A DNA stretch of 64,000 nt, from NCBI RefSeq assembly GCF_022808855.1, contig NZ_JAKZLF010000012.1, forward strand, positions 51,289 to 115,288. The letters run 5' to 3'. Position numbers and translations under genes: made by a program. Positions within the stretch are counted from its first letter, which is position 1. The number at the start of each line of letters is the position of its first letter. The notes under the pieces are model-generated. The model made no database searches. It worked only from the letters and a program-made list of their open reading frames with translations, and was not told the DNA's origin. This stretch comes from Anaeromyxobacter soli (lineage in GTDB: Bacteria; Myxococcota; Myxococcia; Myxococcales; Anaeromyxobacteraceae). This document shows positions 1 to 8,027 of this stretch, one piece after another.

Positions 1-315
1 ACACATGCTGAACAGGCTGATGGCTCCGCCGACGAGGATCACCCACCCGTACGGCATCCGCAGAATGAAGACGAAGAACCCCACGATACCCTGGAGCACC
101 GCAGCCGCGGGCGCTTTCCTTGGCGCGCGGCCATGCAGGAAGTTCGTCGCCCACCGCTCGTCGTCGATGTCGTCAGGCCATTCGTCCGCCATCCCCTCGC
201 CGGCTGCAACGACCGCAGCTCGCAGGTCGATCCCGATATCCGAGACAAGCTCTGCGAGCCCCGCGAAACCTTGCGGTGGCTCGAGCTCACTGCGGACCAT
301 CCCCTCGGCCGTCAT
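1..315 (-). CDS. Partial membrane protein, last gene of the Hsp70 operon
   Basis: An open frame of 105 codons starts at the ATG at 315 and runs off the left edge without a stop. The N-terminal ~75 residues are soluble and acidic. From about residue 78 a hydrophobic stretch (LQGIVGFFVFILRM) and then a second one (WVILVGGAISLFSM) look like a transmembrane hairpin. The start lies 13 bp after the stop of the J-like gene, so it is very probably the last visible member of the same operon. I recognise no family. It could anchor the chaperone complex at the membrane, matching the membrane protein at the head of the operon, but that is inference. Confidence 0.7.
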   Translation of the reverse strand, partial: MTAEGMVRSELEPPQGFAGLAELVSDIGIDLRAAVVAAGEGMADEWPDDIDDERWATNFLHGRAPRKAPAAAVLQGIVGFFVFILRMPYGWVILVGGAISLFSMC

Positions 316-328
316 GAATGCCCCCTAT

Positions 329-1366
329 TCACGCCTTTGCCGCTCGCGCGAGCCTTTCGAGCGCTTCCATGTCCTTGCTAATCAGCTCGACGATACGCGG
401 GACTTCTGCGAAGACATCTCGCACGAGCTTCGTGAGCTCCTCGGCTGCCCACCGCATCCCGTGCTCGTTGTTGAGCTGCAGCGCCACGTTCCGGACGCTC
501 GTCGCAACGTCGAAGCTCAGCGCGTGGTCCATGCCGCGACTCATCGCGCTCAACTGAATCGGCTGCGCGACTGAGTCCCAGTTTCTGAGTACTCGCTTCA
601 CGCCGCGCAACAGCTTGGTCACGTTCTCTCTCGAGGCACCTGCTTCCGCTGCCTTCCGTATCGCCTCGAACAGTCGCTCGAGGTTCTCCGCTTCCCGCTC
701 TAGGAAGGCCTTGGCCTCGCCCTCGAATGTATCGACGAGGTTGTCAACCAGCAGCGGCGCGTGCGATCGCCCCTTCTGCGAAGACTGCTCCACGACTCGC
801 GTCACAACAGCGACGATGTCCCGGCTCGTCATGCGGTCGAGAGCGGTCCTGATCGCGGCGCGGTAATACTCCCGGCGCTCGGAAAGGGCGTGGTCCAGAA
901 GCGCGTCATCGGTGATCGGCGGAAACCCTGCTGCTGCGCGATCCTCATTCAGAAGGGCTCGAATGTGACCGCGATCCGCGCGCTCGTCAGCCAGCGCTAG
1001 GGCTCGAATGCGTTCGACGGCCTCGTCGACGGATAGCGACGTCTTGCAGCGACCGAGCATCGAAGCGATGAAGTTCGCCGCTCCGAGCGGAGTAAGTTCC
1101 CCACGCCGGGCACTCTCCCTGGCTGGTCCGCTCGAGCCAGCCTCGAGGGCCCGCAATAGCTCTCGGACCTTGTCGGCAGGCGTGCCGGGAAGCCACGCAA
1201 TCTCCGCGGCCACTCGATTCCGAGGGTTCGTCAGGTCCGCGCGCGCCTTGGAACACACGCCAGGATCGCCAGACAAGGCTCGTTCTTCGGCGAGTTCCAG
1301 CACTCGCCGCCGATCGTCCCTGGTCGTGGCTCCGAGGAGATGGAACGGGTTCTCGAGCAAGTTCAT
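329..1366 (-). CDS. J-domain-like protein of the Hsp70 operon
   Basis: 345 aa. The N-terminus reads NPFHLLGATTRDDRRRVLEL and then has a helix with ARADLTNPRNRVAAEIAWLPG. This matches the layout of degenerate J domains (short first motif, helix, L-x-NP-x-R at the end), but the HPD tripeptide that stimulates Hsp70 ATPase activity is not visible. The rest is mostly helical and charged with no recognisable enzyme motif. Its ATG overlaps the stop of the AAA ATPase gene by 4 bp (ATGA), so translation is probably coupled. Likely role: a partner or adaptor of the Hsp70 encoded two genes upstream. The family pattern is familiar from Hsp70/AAA neighbourhoods, but the function is unproven. Confidence 0.8.
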   Translation of the reverse strand: MNLLENPFHLLGATTRDDRRRVLELAEERALSGDPGVCSKARADLTNPRNRVAAEIAWLPGTPADKVRELLRALEAGSSGPARESARRGELTPLGAANFIASMLGRCKTSLSVDEAVERIRALALADERADRGHIRALLNEDRAAAGFPPITDDALLDHALSERREYYRAAIRTALDRMTSRDIVAVVTRVVEQSSQKGRSHAPLLVDNLVDTFEGEAKAFLEREAENLERLFEAIRKAAEAGASRENVTKLLRGVKRVLRNWDSVAQPIQLSAMSRGMDHALSFDVATSVRNVALQLNNEHGMRWAAEELTKLVRDVFAEVPRIVELISKDMEALERLARAAKA

Positions 1367-2814
1367 TCGCGTCTGAATCCGATTGGGTTCGCAGCGGCAC
1401 TGATGTCTGATCGCGGAGGTAGCGACCGCAGCGCGTCCTCCAAGCTCCTCTGATCCAGGGACGTCCTGCCACTCCTTGCCGCCAGGCGAGCAGCCTCCCG
1501 GACGGCGAAGGAGACGTCGGACAAAGGGCGTCCCAGAAGCGCTGGCACGAGCGCGGTGGTGTTCACCGCCGCTCCACCCGGACGCCCTTCCAAGAGCGAG
1601 GCGAGAAGGGATCGGACCTCCTCCTCACTGGGCATTCCAACCTGAATGACGTGATCGAAGCGGCCCCGTCTCAAAATCGCCGGGTCGATCATCTCGATCC
1701 GGTTCGTCATACCGATGAGCAGCACGTGGTTCTTGATCGCGTCCGGGATCCGCCGCAGGAATTCGGCCACTTCTTCGACGTGGTGAAGTCCCTGGCTGCC
1801 CCCGAGCTGCCGATCCGACAGGAACGACTCCATCTCGTCGATGACGACTACGGCGGGCGAAGCCTTGAGCGCATCCTCGAACGCCTTCGCGATCTTCTTT
1901 CCAGTTTCGTGAATGTAGGGACTGCCGATCGTGCTCGAGTCGATGGAGAAGCTCGGCCATCCGAGGTACTCGACCACCCGCTCGACGGCAAAGGTCTTGC
2001 CGCACCCTGGTGGTCCGTGGAGCACGACAGGCGACGGGAAGTCGATCCCGAGCGCCCGATAGGTTTCCGCGTTCTCGACGATGTCGACGACGTGCTCTCG
2101 AAAGAACCGCTCGAGGTCGGCGCGCCCGGGTAGGCGAAACGGCACCTTCGTCTCGCGCTCCTGCGCATGCGGGTCTCGGACAGCAGCTGGACGGATTGAC
2201 TCCGCCGCGACGGGGCCGACCGAAATTGCCACTCCCGCGTCGGTCCCGGGAACAGCGTATCCCCCAGCCTCCAGCAGCGCGCGCAGGTCCATCGGGGTGA
2301 GCCAACTCAGGAGGGACACCAACCGCCTGAATGACCTCGCAGACACTCGCACGCCGCCGGACAACCACCTGCCAAGGACGAGATCGTCCGGCGCCGCCTC
2401 GGAGAGCGACCAAGTCGGAAGCAGGCGCGACAAGCGCTCGACGTAGATGCTGTCGTGGAGAGGGGCGGACGGAAGGACGCGGCGCGTCTCGCGCAGCGAG
2501 ACGGCAAAAGCGATTGCCTCAGCTTGGCTCGACGGCGACGTAGCCGACTCGAGCGGCACCAGCGTGTGACGCGGCTCGCTCAGAAGGACCTGAAATACGT
2601 CGTTTCCAAAGCGAATAGGAGACAGCGTTCCTTCACTGAGCACGCCCTCAGAGACCCACCTCGTCGCGAGCGCGTCCTTCGCGATCAGCGCCCTGCCCCC
2701 GGATGTCGTCTCGAACACCTGCCAGTCCTGACCCTCGTACAAGGCCGCCCGGCACGCTGCCCCCCCGGGGAGGTTCAGGCCGACAGGGAACCAGGGATCA
2801 GAGACCACGCTCAC
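1363..2814 (-). CDS. AAA+ ATPase of the Hsp70 operon
   Basis: 483 aa with a GTG start at 2814 that overlaps the Hsp70 stop (GTGA). Longer upstream starts would only read through the antisense frame of the Hsp70 tail. The C-terminal half is a classic AAA+ module: Walker A HGPPGCGKT, Walker B VVVIDEMESF, then the second-region-of-homology and arginine-finger segment GMTNRIEMIDPAILRRGRFD. This resembles the FtsH/Cdc48/spastin group. The N-terminal ~270 residues have no recognised fold and probably select substrate. It may act as an unfoldase or remodeller beside the Hsp70, like ClpB with DnaK, though it has only one AAA ring and is not a ClpB. Its stop overlaps the next ATG. Confidence 0.88.
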   Translation of the reverse strand: MSVVSDPWFPVGLNLPGGAACRAALYEGQDWQVFETTSGGRALIAKDALATRWVSEGVLSEGTLSPIRFGNDVFQVLLSEPRHTLVPLESATSPSSQAEAIAFAVSLRETRRVLPSAPLHDSIYVERLSRLLPTWSLSEAAPDDLVLGRWLSGGVRVSARSFRRLVSLLSWLTPMDLRALLEAGGYAVPGTDAGVAISVGPVAAESIRPAAVRDPHAQERETKVPFRLPGRADLERFFREHVVDIVENAETYRALGIDFPSPVVLHGPPGCGKTFAVERVVEYLGWPSFSIDSSTIGSPYIHETGKKIAKAFEDALKASPAVVVIDEMESFLSDRQLGGSQGLHHVEEVAEFLRRIPDAIKNHVLLIGMTNRIEMIDPAILRRGRFDHVIQVGMPSEEEVRSLLASLLEGRPGGAAVNTTALVPALLGRPLSDVSFAVREAARLAARSGRTSLDQRSLEDALRSLPPRSDISAAANPIGFRRE

Positions 2815-5306
2815 CCTCGAAGAACGTTTGCGACGTCGAACATCTCGTCGTCCGCGACCGCAGAGATCCGGATCTGGTTCAGCTCGCGAACGACACCGCG
2901 CAACCGATCGATGTCGTCCTCGTTCAGAGCGGCCAGGCCTCGCTGGACGAGCTCCCGGTGCCGTCCGCGGTCCGAGAACGCGCCGGGCTCCTGTGCCATC
3001 GACTTGAACCGATCCACCACGAACCAGTCCTGGCGCCAAAGGATCTCGAACCCCCTGCCGCGGATCTCGTCGAGAACGTTTTCGAAGTCGCGATCCGTTC
3101 GGTCGATCGCGCGCTGCGCCGTCTTGAAAAGGTTCTCGATCGCGGAGAGCTCCGTGGGCCTCGCGAACTTCTGGATGAACTTGCCGAACGAATCCTTCAG
3201 GCCGTCTAGCTCGAGTTGCCGGATCTCCTTCAGGTGGCTCTTGCGAACCTCCGAGATCAGGCGCTTTGCCTCGAGGACATCATCCATCGCCTGCTTCGCT
3301 GCCTCGGCGTCCACACGGTCAGGTTTGACCTCAGCGGCGGACGACAGCCGGTTCTTTGCGGCATCCAGCTTGGGATCGTCGATTCGCTCCGCCAGCTCCT
3401 CGACGCGACCCTTCGTCACCTCGCTCTCGCGGACGATCTGCGCGGTGTCCGCGGTGAAGTCGAACTGGCCCTCCTGTCTCGAATAGAAGTTGCGTCCTGA
3501 GTGGAACGCGGCGCCGATGCTGGGGACCGATACCTCGAGAGTCACCGCACCCGAGTCGGAGAGCTCATACTCGCACACAAGTTCCGCCTCCGCCGCGATG
3601 ACTCCCTCCTCGAAATCGGCCCCCGTCAGCTTCATGATGCCGATGAAGCGATTGTCCGAGACTGGATCTTCGATCTCCCCTTCCCAGAGCTTCAGGTTCA
3701 ACGCTCCGTCGGAACCTGCCCTCAACGACTCGGCCGCCCTGAAGGTCAGTCTTCCCCGCTTGGGCAGCGGATCGCCCGCCCTCGCGAGCCACACGAGGCT
3801 GGGCCTACCTCCTCGGCGATCGGCGACTTCTACGCCCACGGAGTGGGATGCCGGGATCGCATCGACCGTGGCCGCCGTCCGCGTCATTACGATTCGGCTC
3901 GTCTCGAGCTGGATCGGGTTGCCCGTGCCGTCGAAGGCGAAGACCTTGAAGACGTGCTCTCCGTGCTTCTGGAGCTGCACGTCGATCGAAGCACCATCCT
4001 TCAGCGGCACCCGTCCCGAAGTCCACCCCGTGTCGACGCTGTCGACCTGGAACTCCATCCCGGCTGAACCGCCAGCTCCGAGCTTCGCAACGATCCGCGC
4101 CTTCGCGTCCGGCGTCCTCGCGGTGTACGAAAACGCCACCTGGACCGGGCCGCTCGCAGCCAAGGTTCCCTTCGACGTCTTGCGCCCGCGGCTCGCATCC
4201 TCCCAATCGATCGACTCCGCGAAGAGGGCCGCTCCCTCCGCCACGGCAGTCATCGGGTTCACCTCGGTGCTGCCCTCGATTCCGAGCTTCGATGTCACCT
4301 GATCCCGAAGAGGCTTGTAGTGCGTCGGGCCCCCGACGAACACAATCCGCTCCACGTCTTCCGGAGCGTAGCCAGCCCTGGCGATCGTCTCCCGGGTGGC
4401 CTCGATCGAATCCTGAACCTTGGGTCCGACGATCCGGTCCACGTCCTCGCGCCGCAGCGGAACCTCCAGGTAGATCTCGGTCCCCTGCGTGTCCCGGGTG
4501 CGGACCTCGGTTTCCTGGAGCGCGACGATGGCTTCCTGCTTGGCCGAAAGCTCGATCTTCGCCCTCTCCGTGGCCCACGTCGCGAGCCTGGAGAGCGTCA
4601 GGTACTCTGGTTCATGCAGAAACGTCTCCGGCAAGTCGAAGTGCTCGAGCAACCACGGCGCAACGACCTGCTCGACGAGCAGCCGGTCGAAGTCGCGACC
4701 GCCACACATCGCGATGCCACCGTGGGCGAGAAGGCTCACCCTGCCCGCGATGCTCTCCGCCACTGCGACGTCGAGCGTTCCGCCCCCGAGGTCGTACACG
4801 ACGAAGATCCCGTCCGCCTTGCGGCCGCGCATCACGCTCATGACGGCCGCGACGGGCTCCTGCATGAGAGCGACCTTCCCGAAGCCGGCCATCTCCGCTG
4901 CCTGGAGGGTGGCATCCTTCGCCATCTGGTTGAACGCCGCGGGCACGGTGATGACAGTCCCGGCGTCCTCGGCCGCCCTCGCCTCCTCGGGCAGATACCC
5001 GTAGAGCGCCTTCAGTATCTCTGCGGAGCACTGCTCAGGCGTCATCGTGACGTTCACGGCCTTGAGGACGACGGGCGTGCTGCTTCCCATGAGCCGCTTG
5101 AAAAGCACCGCCGCGTTGTCGGGGGTGTGCGGGGCAGAATCGTAGGCGCGCCTGCCGACGTGCTTGTTCCCACGCCGGTCCATGTAGATCGCCGACGGCG
5201 TCACGTCGTTCTGGTCCGGGCTCTTCCAGAGGCGGAGGTTCTCCCCGTCGTACGAGCAGATCGCGCTGTTCGTAGTTCCGAGATCGATCCCGACGTACTG
5301 CTTCAT
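2811..5306 (-). CDS. Hsp70-family chaperone with a long divergent C-terminus
   Basis: 831 aa, about 190 longer than DnaK. The actin-fold ATPase domain is intact: phosphate-1 motif GIDLGTTNS near residue 7, phosphate-2 motif VYDLGGGTLDVAV near 190, and adenosine motif IVFVGGPTHYKPL near 330. After the interdomain region comes a beta-rich substrate-binding-like part, then an extra beta-rich insert (about 480-640) and a long charged helical tail instead of the short DnaK lid. It is an ATP-driven chaperone or a scaffold using the Hsp70 switch. The surrounding genes supply a GrpE-like exchange factor, a J-like protein and an AAA ATPase, so this is a self-contained chaperone set and not the housekeeping dnaK locus. 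Confidence 0.93.
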   Translation of the reverse strand: MKQYVGIDLGTTNSAICSYDGENLRLWKSPDQNDVTPSAIYMDRRGNKHVGRRAYDSAPHTPDNAAVLFKRLMGSSTPVVLKAVNVTMTPEQCSAEILKALYGYLPEEARAAEDAGTVITVPAAFNQMAKDATLQAAEMAGFGKVALMQEPVAAVMSVMRGRKADGIFVVYDLGGGTLDVAVAESIAGRVSLLAHGGIAMCGGRDFDRLLVEQVVAPWLLEHFDLPETFLHEPEYLTLSRLATWATERAKIELSAKQEAIVALQETEVRTRDTQGTEIYLEVPLRREDVDRIVGPKVQDSIEATRETIARAGYAPEDVERIVFVGGPTHYKPLRDQVTSKLGIEGSTEVNPMTAVAEGAALFAESIDWEDASRGRKTSKGTLAASGPVQVAFSYTARTPDAKARIVAKLGAGGSAGMEFQVDSVDTGWTSGRVPLKDGASIDVQLQKHGEHVFKVFAFDGTGNPIQLETSRIVMTRTAATVDAIPASHSVGVEVADRRGGRPSLVWLARAGDPLPKRGRLTFRAAESLRAGSDGALNLKLWEGEIEDPVSDNRFIGIMKLTGADFEEGVIAAEAELVCEYELSDSGAVTLEVSVPSIGAAFHSGRNFYSRQEGQFDFTADTAQIVRESEVTKGRVEELAERIDDPKLDAAKNRLSSAAEVKPDRVDAEAAKQAMDDVLEAKRLISEVRKSHLKEIRQLELDGLKDSFGKFIQKFARPTELSAIENLFKTAQRAIDRTDRDFENVLDEIRGRGFEILWRQDWFVVDRFKSMAQEPGAFSDRGRHRELVQRGLAALNEDDIDRLRGVVRELNQIRISAVADDEMFDVANVLRG

Positions 5307-5677
5307 GTCGTCACCTTCCGCAGGAGAACCGTTCCGGTGCGCACGACGCCGTTCGGCCCCATTATGATCGGCTCGAGCATCTGGTCGACCACGAGGGTGT
5401 CGTCCGGCCCGAAGTCGGCCGCGTTGATCGCGGTTGCCGCGATCCCGGGATCGAAAGCCTGCTCCTCGATGTTGACGATCCGCAGGCCTGCGGCGTCCAG
5501 CGATTCGCCAAGCCGCTTCAGATACCAGCGGAGCTGGCTGTCGAACCGACCCTTCTCACCCGCGTCGAGCTTCGCCATCATCCGCAGGAAGACGCGGCTG
5601 AAGCGCCAGGAGTCGATCGCGAGATCGACGAGAGCGCTCTTACCGGGTTCGGTCATGTGCAGGGGCCTCTCGGTCAC
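5303..5677 (-). CDS. GrpE-like small protein
   Basis: 124 aa with a GTG start overlapping the upstream stop (GTGA at 5674-5677). An internal ATG at 5656 is an alternative. The C-terminal part has the pattern of the GrpE beta-domain that opens the Hsp70 nucleotide cleft: FDPGIAATAIN, then a segment ending GVVRTGTVLLRK, comparable to FDP...V......GYRLNGRVLRPA in GrpE. The long N-terminal dimerisation helix of GrpE is reduced to one helix of about 50 residues. Its position directly before the hsp70 gene, with a 4-bp ATGA overlap, supports a nucleotide-exchange role. Similarity is by eye only; a structure comparison would settle it. Confidence 0.75.
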   Translation of the reverse strand: MTERPLHMTEPGKSALVDLAIDSWRFSRVFLRMMAKLDAGEKGRFDSQLRWYLKRLGESLDAAGLRIVNIEEQAFDPGIAATAINAADFGPDDTLVVDQMLEPIIMGPNGVVRTGTVLLRKVTT

Positions 5678-6063
5678 CGCAGGTACATGACCTGAATCTC
5701 GAGGTTGCTCACCTTACGCTCGAGACCCTGAAGCTCATCGTGGGCGCGTTCGGCCTCAGCAGACGCCGCCTTCGCGTCCTCCGCGGCAGAGCTCACGTCC
5801 CATCCGAGCGCCTCGGCCCGGTGGCTTAGGTGCCCGAGTAGGACAACGAGAACCACGAGCCCGAGACCCTTCTTCAGAATTTGATCGGCGCTCTGCGATG
5901 CCGCCGACCTGTCGCGGAGCAAGTAGATCGCGAGCACGCCCACGATCAGGACCGGTAGGAAGTACGCGAACAGCCACTCCTCGGCCTCGAGCCCGTGATA
6001 CGCGGAGACTCCCGCGAGGAGCACGGCCACCACCGCGAGTGTAATCTCCTGCCGACGGTTCAT
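5674..6063 (-). CDS. Membrane-anchored coiled-coil protein, first gene of the Hsp70 operon
   Basis: 129 aa. The ATG at 6063 is preceded by a G-rich Shine-Dalgarno (GGGGGGCG). Two or three hydrophobic segments follow (EITLAVVAVLLAGVSAYHGL, LFAYFLPVLIVGVLAIYLL, and a third around GLGLVVLVVLLGHL), then a heptad-like C-terminal tail of about 45 residues (SAAEDAKAASAEAERAHDEL onward) that looks like a coiled coil. No enzyme motif is visible. It is probably the membrane anchor or sensor for the complex made by the next four coupled genes. The 218-bp region upstream (6064-6281) should hold the operon promoter, but I see no convincing -35/-10 pair and no CIRCE heat-shock operator. Confidence 0.75.
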   Translation of the reverse strand: MNRRQEITLAVVAVLLAGVSAYHGLEAEEWLFAYFLPVLIVGVLAIYLLRDRSAASQSADQILKKGLGLVVLVVLLGHLSHRAEALGWDVSSAAEDAKAASAEAERAHDELQGLERKVSNLEIQVMYLR

Positions 6064-6281
6064 CGCCCCCCCGCTCTGCGTTCCATTCTGCGAGACACAC
6101 GGACACGAGCCCAGAAGCCAGCACGCTTTACGGCTTCTCGAGTTGCGCTGCCTCAAGGTTCTCGGAGCGTCGTGGGGTATCGTAGCACCGGACATAGCCG
6201 GGACAGTGTCGTGCGTGTTCGGTACCTGCATGCAGAGCGCAGGAACGTTCGCCTGCGCTTCGCTCACCATTGTTGGGCCCC

Positions 6282-7382
6282 CTACGTCGCCGCTCGCGCG
6301 CCCCATCGATAGCGATCGCGTTGGTAGGCGTACCAAGCCGCCAATGCAGGATCACGGATCGCTTCCGCCGCAGCGAACACGTCCTCGTACGCGGCGCTCC
6401 GATAACGGCTCGGCTGGGTGAGCAGCGAACCCCAGACCTCAGCAACCGTCGCTCCCGCCGATTGAAGAGCCGGAGCCGTGATGACCTCGTGGAACGCTCG
6501 ATTCGCACGCGGGCAGACGTGGACGCAGGTCACGGTCGAGAGCCCGAGCTCGCCGTCCTGCTCGGCTGCCGCGGCAAGGAGCTGTTGCCGGAGATGCTGG
6601 TCGAACGGTTCGATCAGCAAGTCCGGTACGGTGAGCGCCCCTTCGCGACGGAAGGGGCTCCAGGGACTTGCGAACGCCGGCTCGTATATCTGGATGCGGC
6701 TAGTTCCAAACGGACTCCGGGGCTGGAATGCTGCATCCCGGTAATCCTCGGTGTACTTTGACTCGAGCAGGATTCCGTGTCGCTGGCCTGAGCGATCCCG
6801 GTACACGAAGAGGAGATCCGCGCTTGTGGCGAACTTGCCTCGTCTTCGATGCCTTCCCTTCTCACCGAGGTAGTTGGTCCCGCTTCGGCCGATCCACTCA
6901 GGCTCTGCGAGTGCGCCGCTAGGACCCGGCGGTTCCACACCCACGAGTTCCGGAACGATGGTGCGGAGCGTCGCAGCCAATGCCGCCGGACTCCTCGCCA
7001 GTCCCCACCAGAAGTTCAGCGCGCAGACCTGAGAATCCAGGAGGTTCGGCGACGGGCCTCGTGACGTGCGCGTTCCGTAGTCCTTTGTGTCTTCTTCATG
7101 CCAGGCAATGTCGTATGTCTCGAAGAACGACAGCAGTTCGTCTCTGATGGCCAGCCACAAGTTGCAGTTCGCGGATGAGGCAGGAAGGAAGTAGTCCTGC
7201 TCAATCCCCCGCCAGGTGCCTTTCTGGCGCGCGTCGAGCGGCATCTCTTCGCAAGATGCGACCTCGAGTTTCCATCGGCCTTGGGCTCGACGCTCGGCAG
7301 TCTTGTATGCCGTCGCCGGCGATTTCGCACCGGGCCTACTGCGTACGCCGCCGCTTCGCTCCGGCATTGGTGGCTTCTCCAT
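6282..7382 (-). CDS. PGN_0703-like putative restriction endonuclease
   Basis: 366 aa, ATG at 7382. The central part has a PD-(D/E)XK nuclease signature: SADLLFVYRDRSGQRHGI followed by LLESKYTEDY, giving D-x(n)-E-x-K with a hydrophobic strand before the acidic residue. The N-terminal segment with LLDSQVCALNFWWGLARSP and the overall length fit the PGN_0703 family of putative restriction endonucleases. It lies 40 bp after the stop of another probable nuclease (7423-7932), so the pair may be co-transcribed. No methyltransferase is directly adjacent; the nearest is at 16300-20334. It probably cuts DNA, but substrate and modification dependence cannot be read from the sequence. Confidence 0.75.
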   Translation of the reverse strand: MEKPPMPERSGGVRSRPGAKSPATAYKTAERRAQGRWKLEVASCEEMPLDARQKGTWRGIEQDYFLPASSANCNLWLAIRDELLSFFETYDIAWHEEDTKDYGTRTSRGPSPNLLDSQVCALNFWWGLARSPAALAATLRTIVPELVGVEPPGPSGALAEPEWIGRSGTNYLGEKGRHRRRGKFATSADLLFVYRDRSGQRHGILLESKYTEDYRDAAFQPRSPFGTSRIQIYEPAFASPWSPFRREGALTVPDLLIEPFDQHLRQQLLAAAAEQDGELGLSTVTCVHVCPRANRAFHEVITAPALQSAGATVAEVWGSLLTQPSRYRSAAYEDVFAAAEAIRDPALAAWYAYQRDRYRWGARAAT

Positions 7383-7422
7383 GGGTCTGCGCGCGAGGGC
7401 CCAGAGTGGACTTGGAAGGCCT

Positions 7423-7932
7423 CTACGTCACCAAGAACTCCACGACTCGGTCGATCATCTCGTCCCACGTCACGTACCGGTCAGCGAATGCCATTATGCG
7501 GAGGTTGTTCTGCTTCCCCCTCGCCACTGCACCGCCGGACGCTGCCGAGCGAAGTTCCGCGCAGTCAAACATCGCATATCGAGCCGACCCTCGGGGACGG
7601 GTCGTGTCGAGAAGGACCCAGCGCACCGCACCGCTGATCACAGCGAGCTCCTCAGAAGGACGCAGAAGCATCTCGACCTGCGTGCCACCGCCGGCGTCGT
7701 TGCCGATGCCGATGCGCCCCGCGGCCGCGCTGAAGCACTTCGCCTCGAGGAAACGCACACGCGTTCCTGTCGCATGTCGCATAAATACCGCGATGTCGAG
7801 GCCGAATTTCGGAAGAACCGAAGCATCCACGCCCGTTTGCTTCAGGCGTAGCCGAATAGTGGCCACGAGCGCGGCTTCGAACGCTTTCTCGTTTTCGACG
7901 AACGGATCGCCTGATATAGGCATCTTGGACAT
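7423..7932 (-). CDS. Small PD-(D/E)XK nuclease-like protein
   Basis: 169 aa from the ATG at 7932; a second in-frame ATG at 7923 is possible. The frame stays open further upstream, but that part has shadow-like composition. The core KFGLDIAVFMRH and then RVRFLEAKCFS gives a D...E-x-K arrangement typical of PD-(D/E)XK nuclease folds. The C-terminal part contains VRWVLLDTTRPRG and a helix ending FVDRVVEFLVT-like residues. It sits directly upstream of the PGN_0703-like gene in the same orientation. Family assignment beyond the nuclease fold is uncertain. Confidence 0.65.
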   Translation of the reverse strand: MSKMPISGDPFVENEKAFEAALVATIRLRLKQTGVDASVLPKFGLDIAVFMRHATGTRVRFLEAKCFSAAAGRIGIGNDAGGGTQVEMLLRPSEELAVISGAVRWVLLDTTRPRGSARYAMFDCAELRSAASGGAVARGKQNNLRIMAFADRYVTWDEMIDRVVEFLVT

Positions 7933-8027
7933 AGCGCCCCTGCACTCACGCGGGCTCACACGTCGAGGGTATCTGCCTAGCCGCGACGTTCCGACCAGCT
8001 CTACCGTGTCGTAGCCCTGGCCCACGT

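Noticed and set aside
5..574. 189-codon plus-strand open frame at the left edge
   Set aside because: It is antisense to the clearly coding J-like gene and the partial membrane protein gene and has the arginine/serine/alanine-rich look of a GC-rich shadow frame.
2455..3486. 343-codon plus-strand open frame
   Set aside because: It lies antisense to the Hsp70 gene and AAA gene, whose motifs are unmistakable.
6064..6281. Heat-shock regulation of the Hsp70 operon (CIRCE or sigma32-like)
   Set aside because: No TTAGCACTC-N9-GAGTGCTAA element and no convincing heat-shock promoter is visible.
7493..7506. TTATGCGGA copy inside the 7423-7932 gene, as a second recombination site
   Set aside because: It is a single copy in coding sequence without the paired arms seen at 63891-63938, so it is likely chance.
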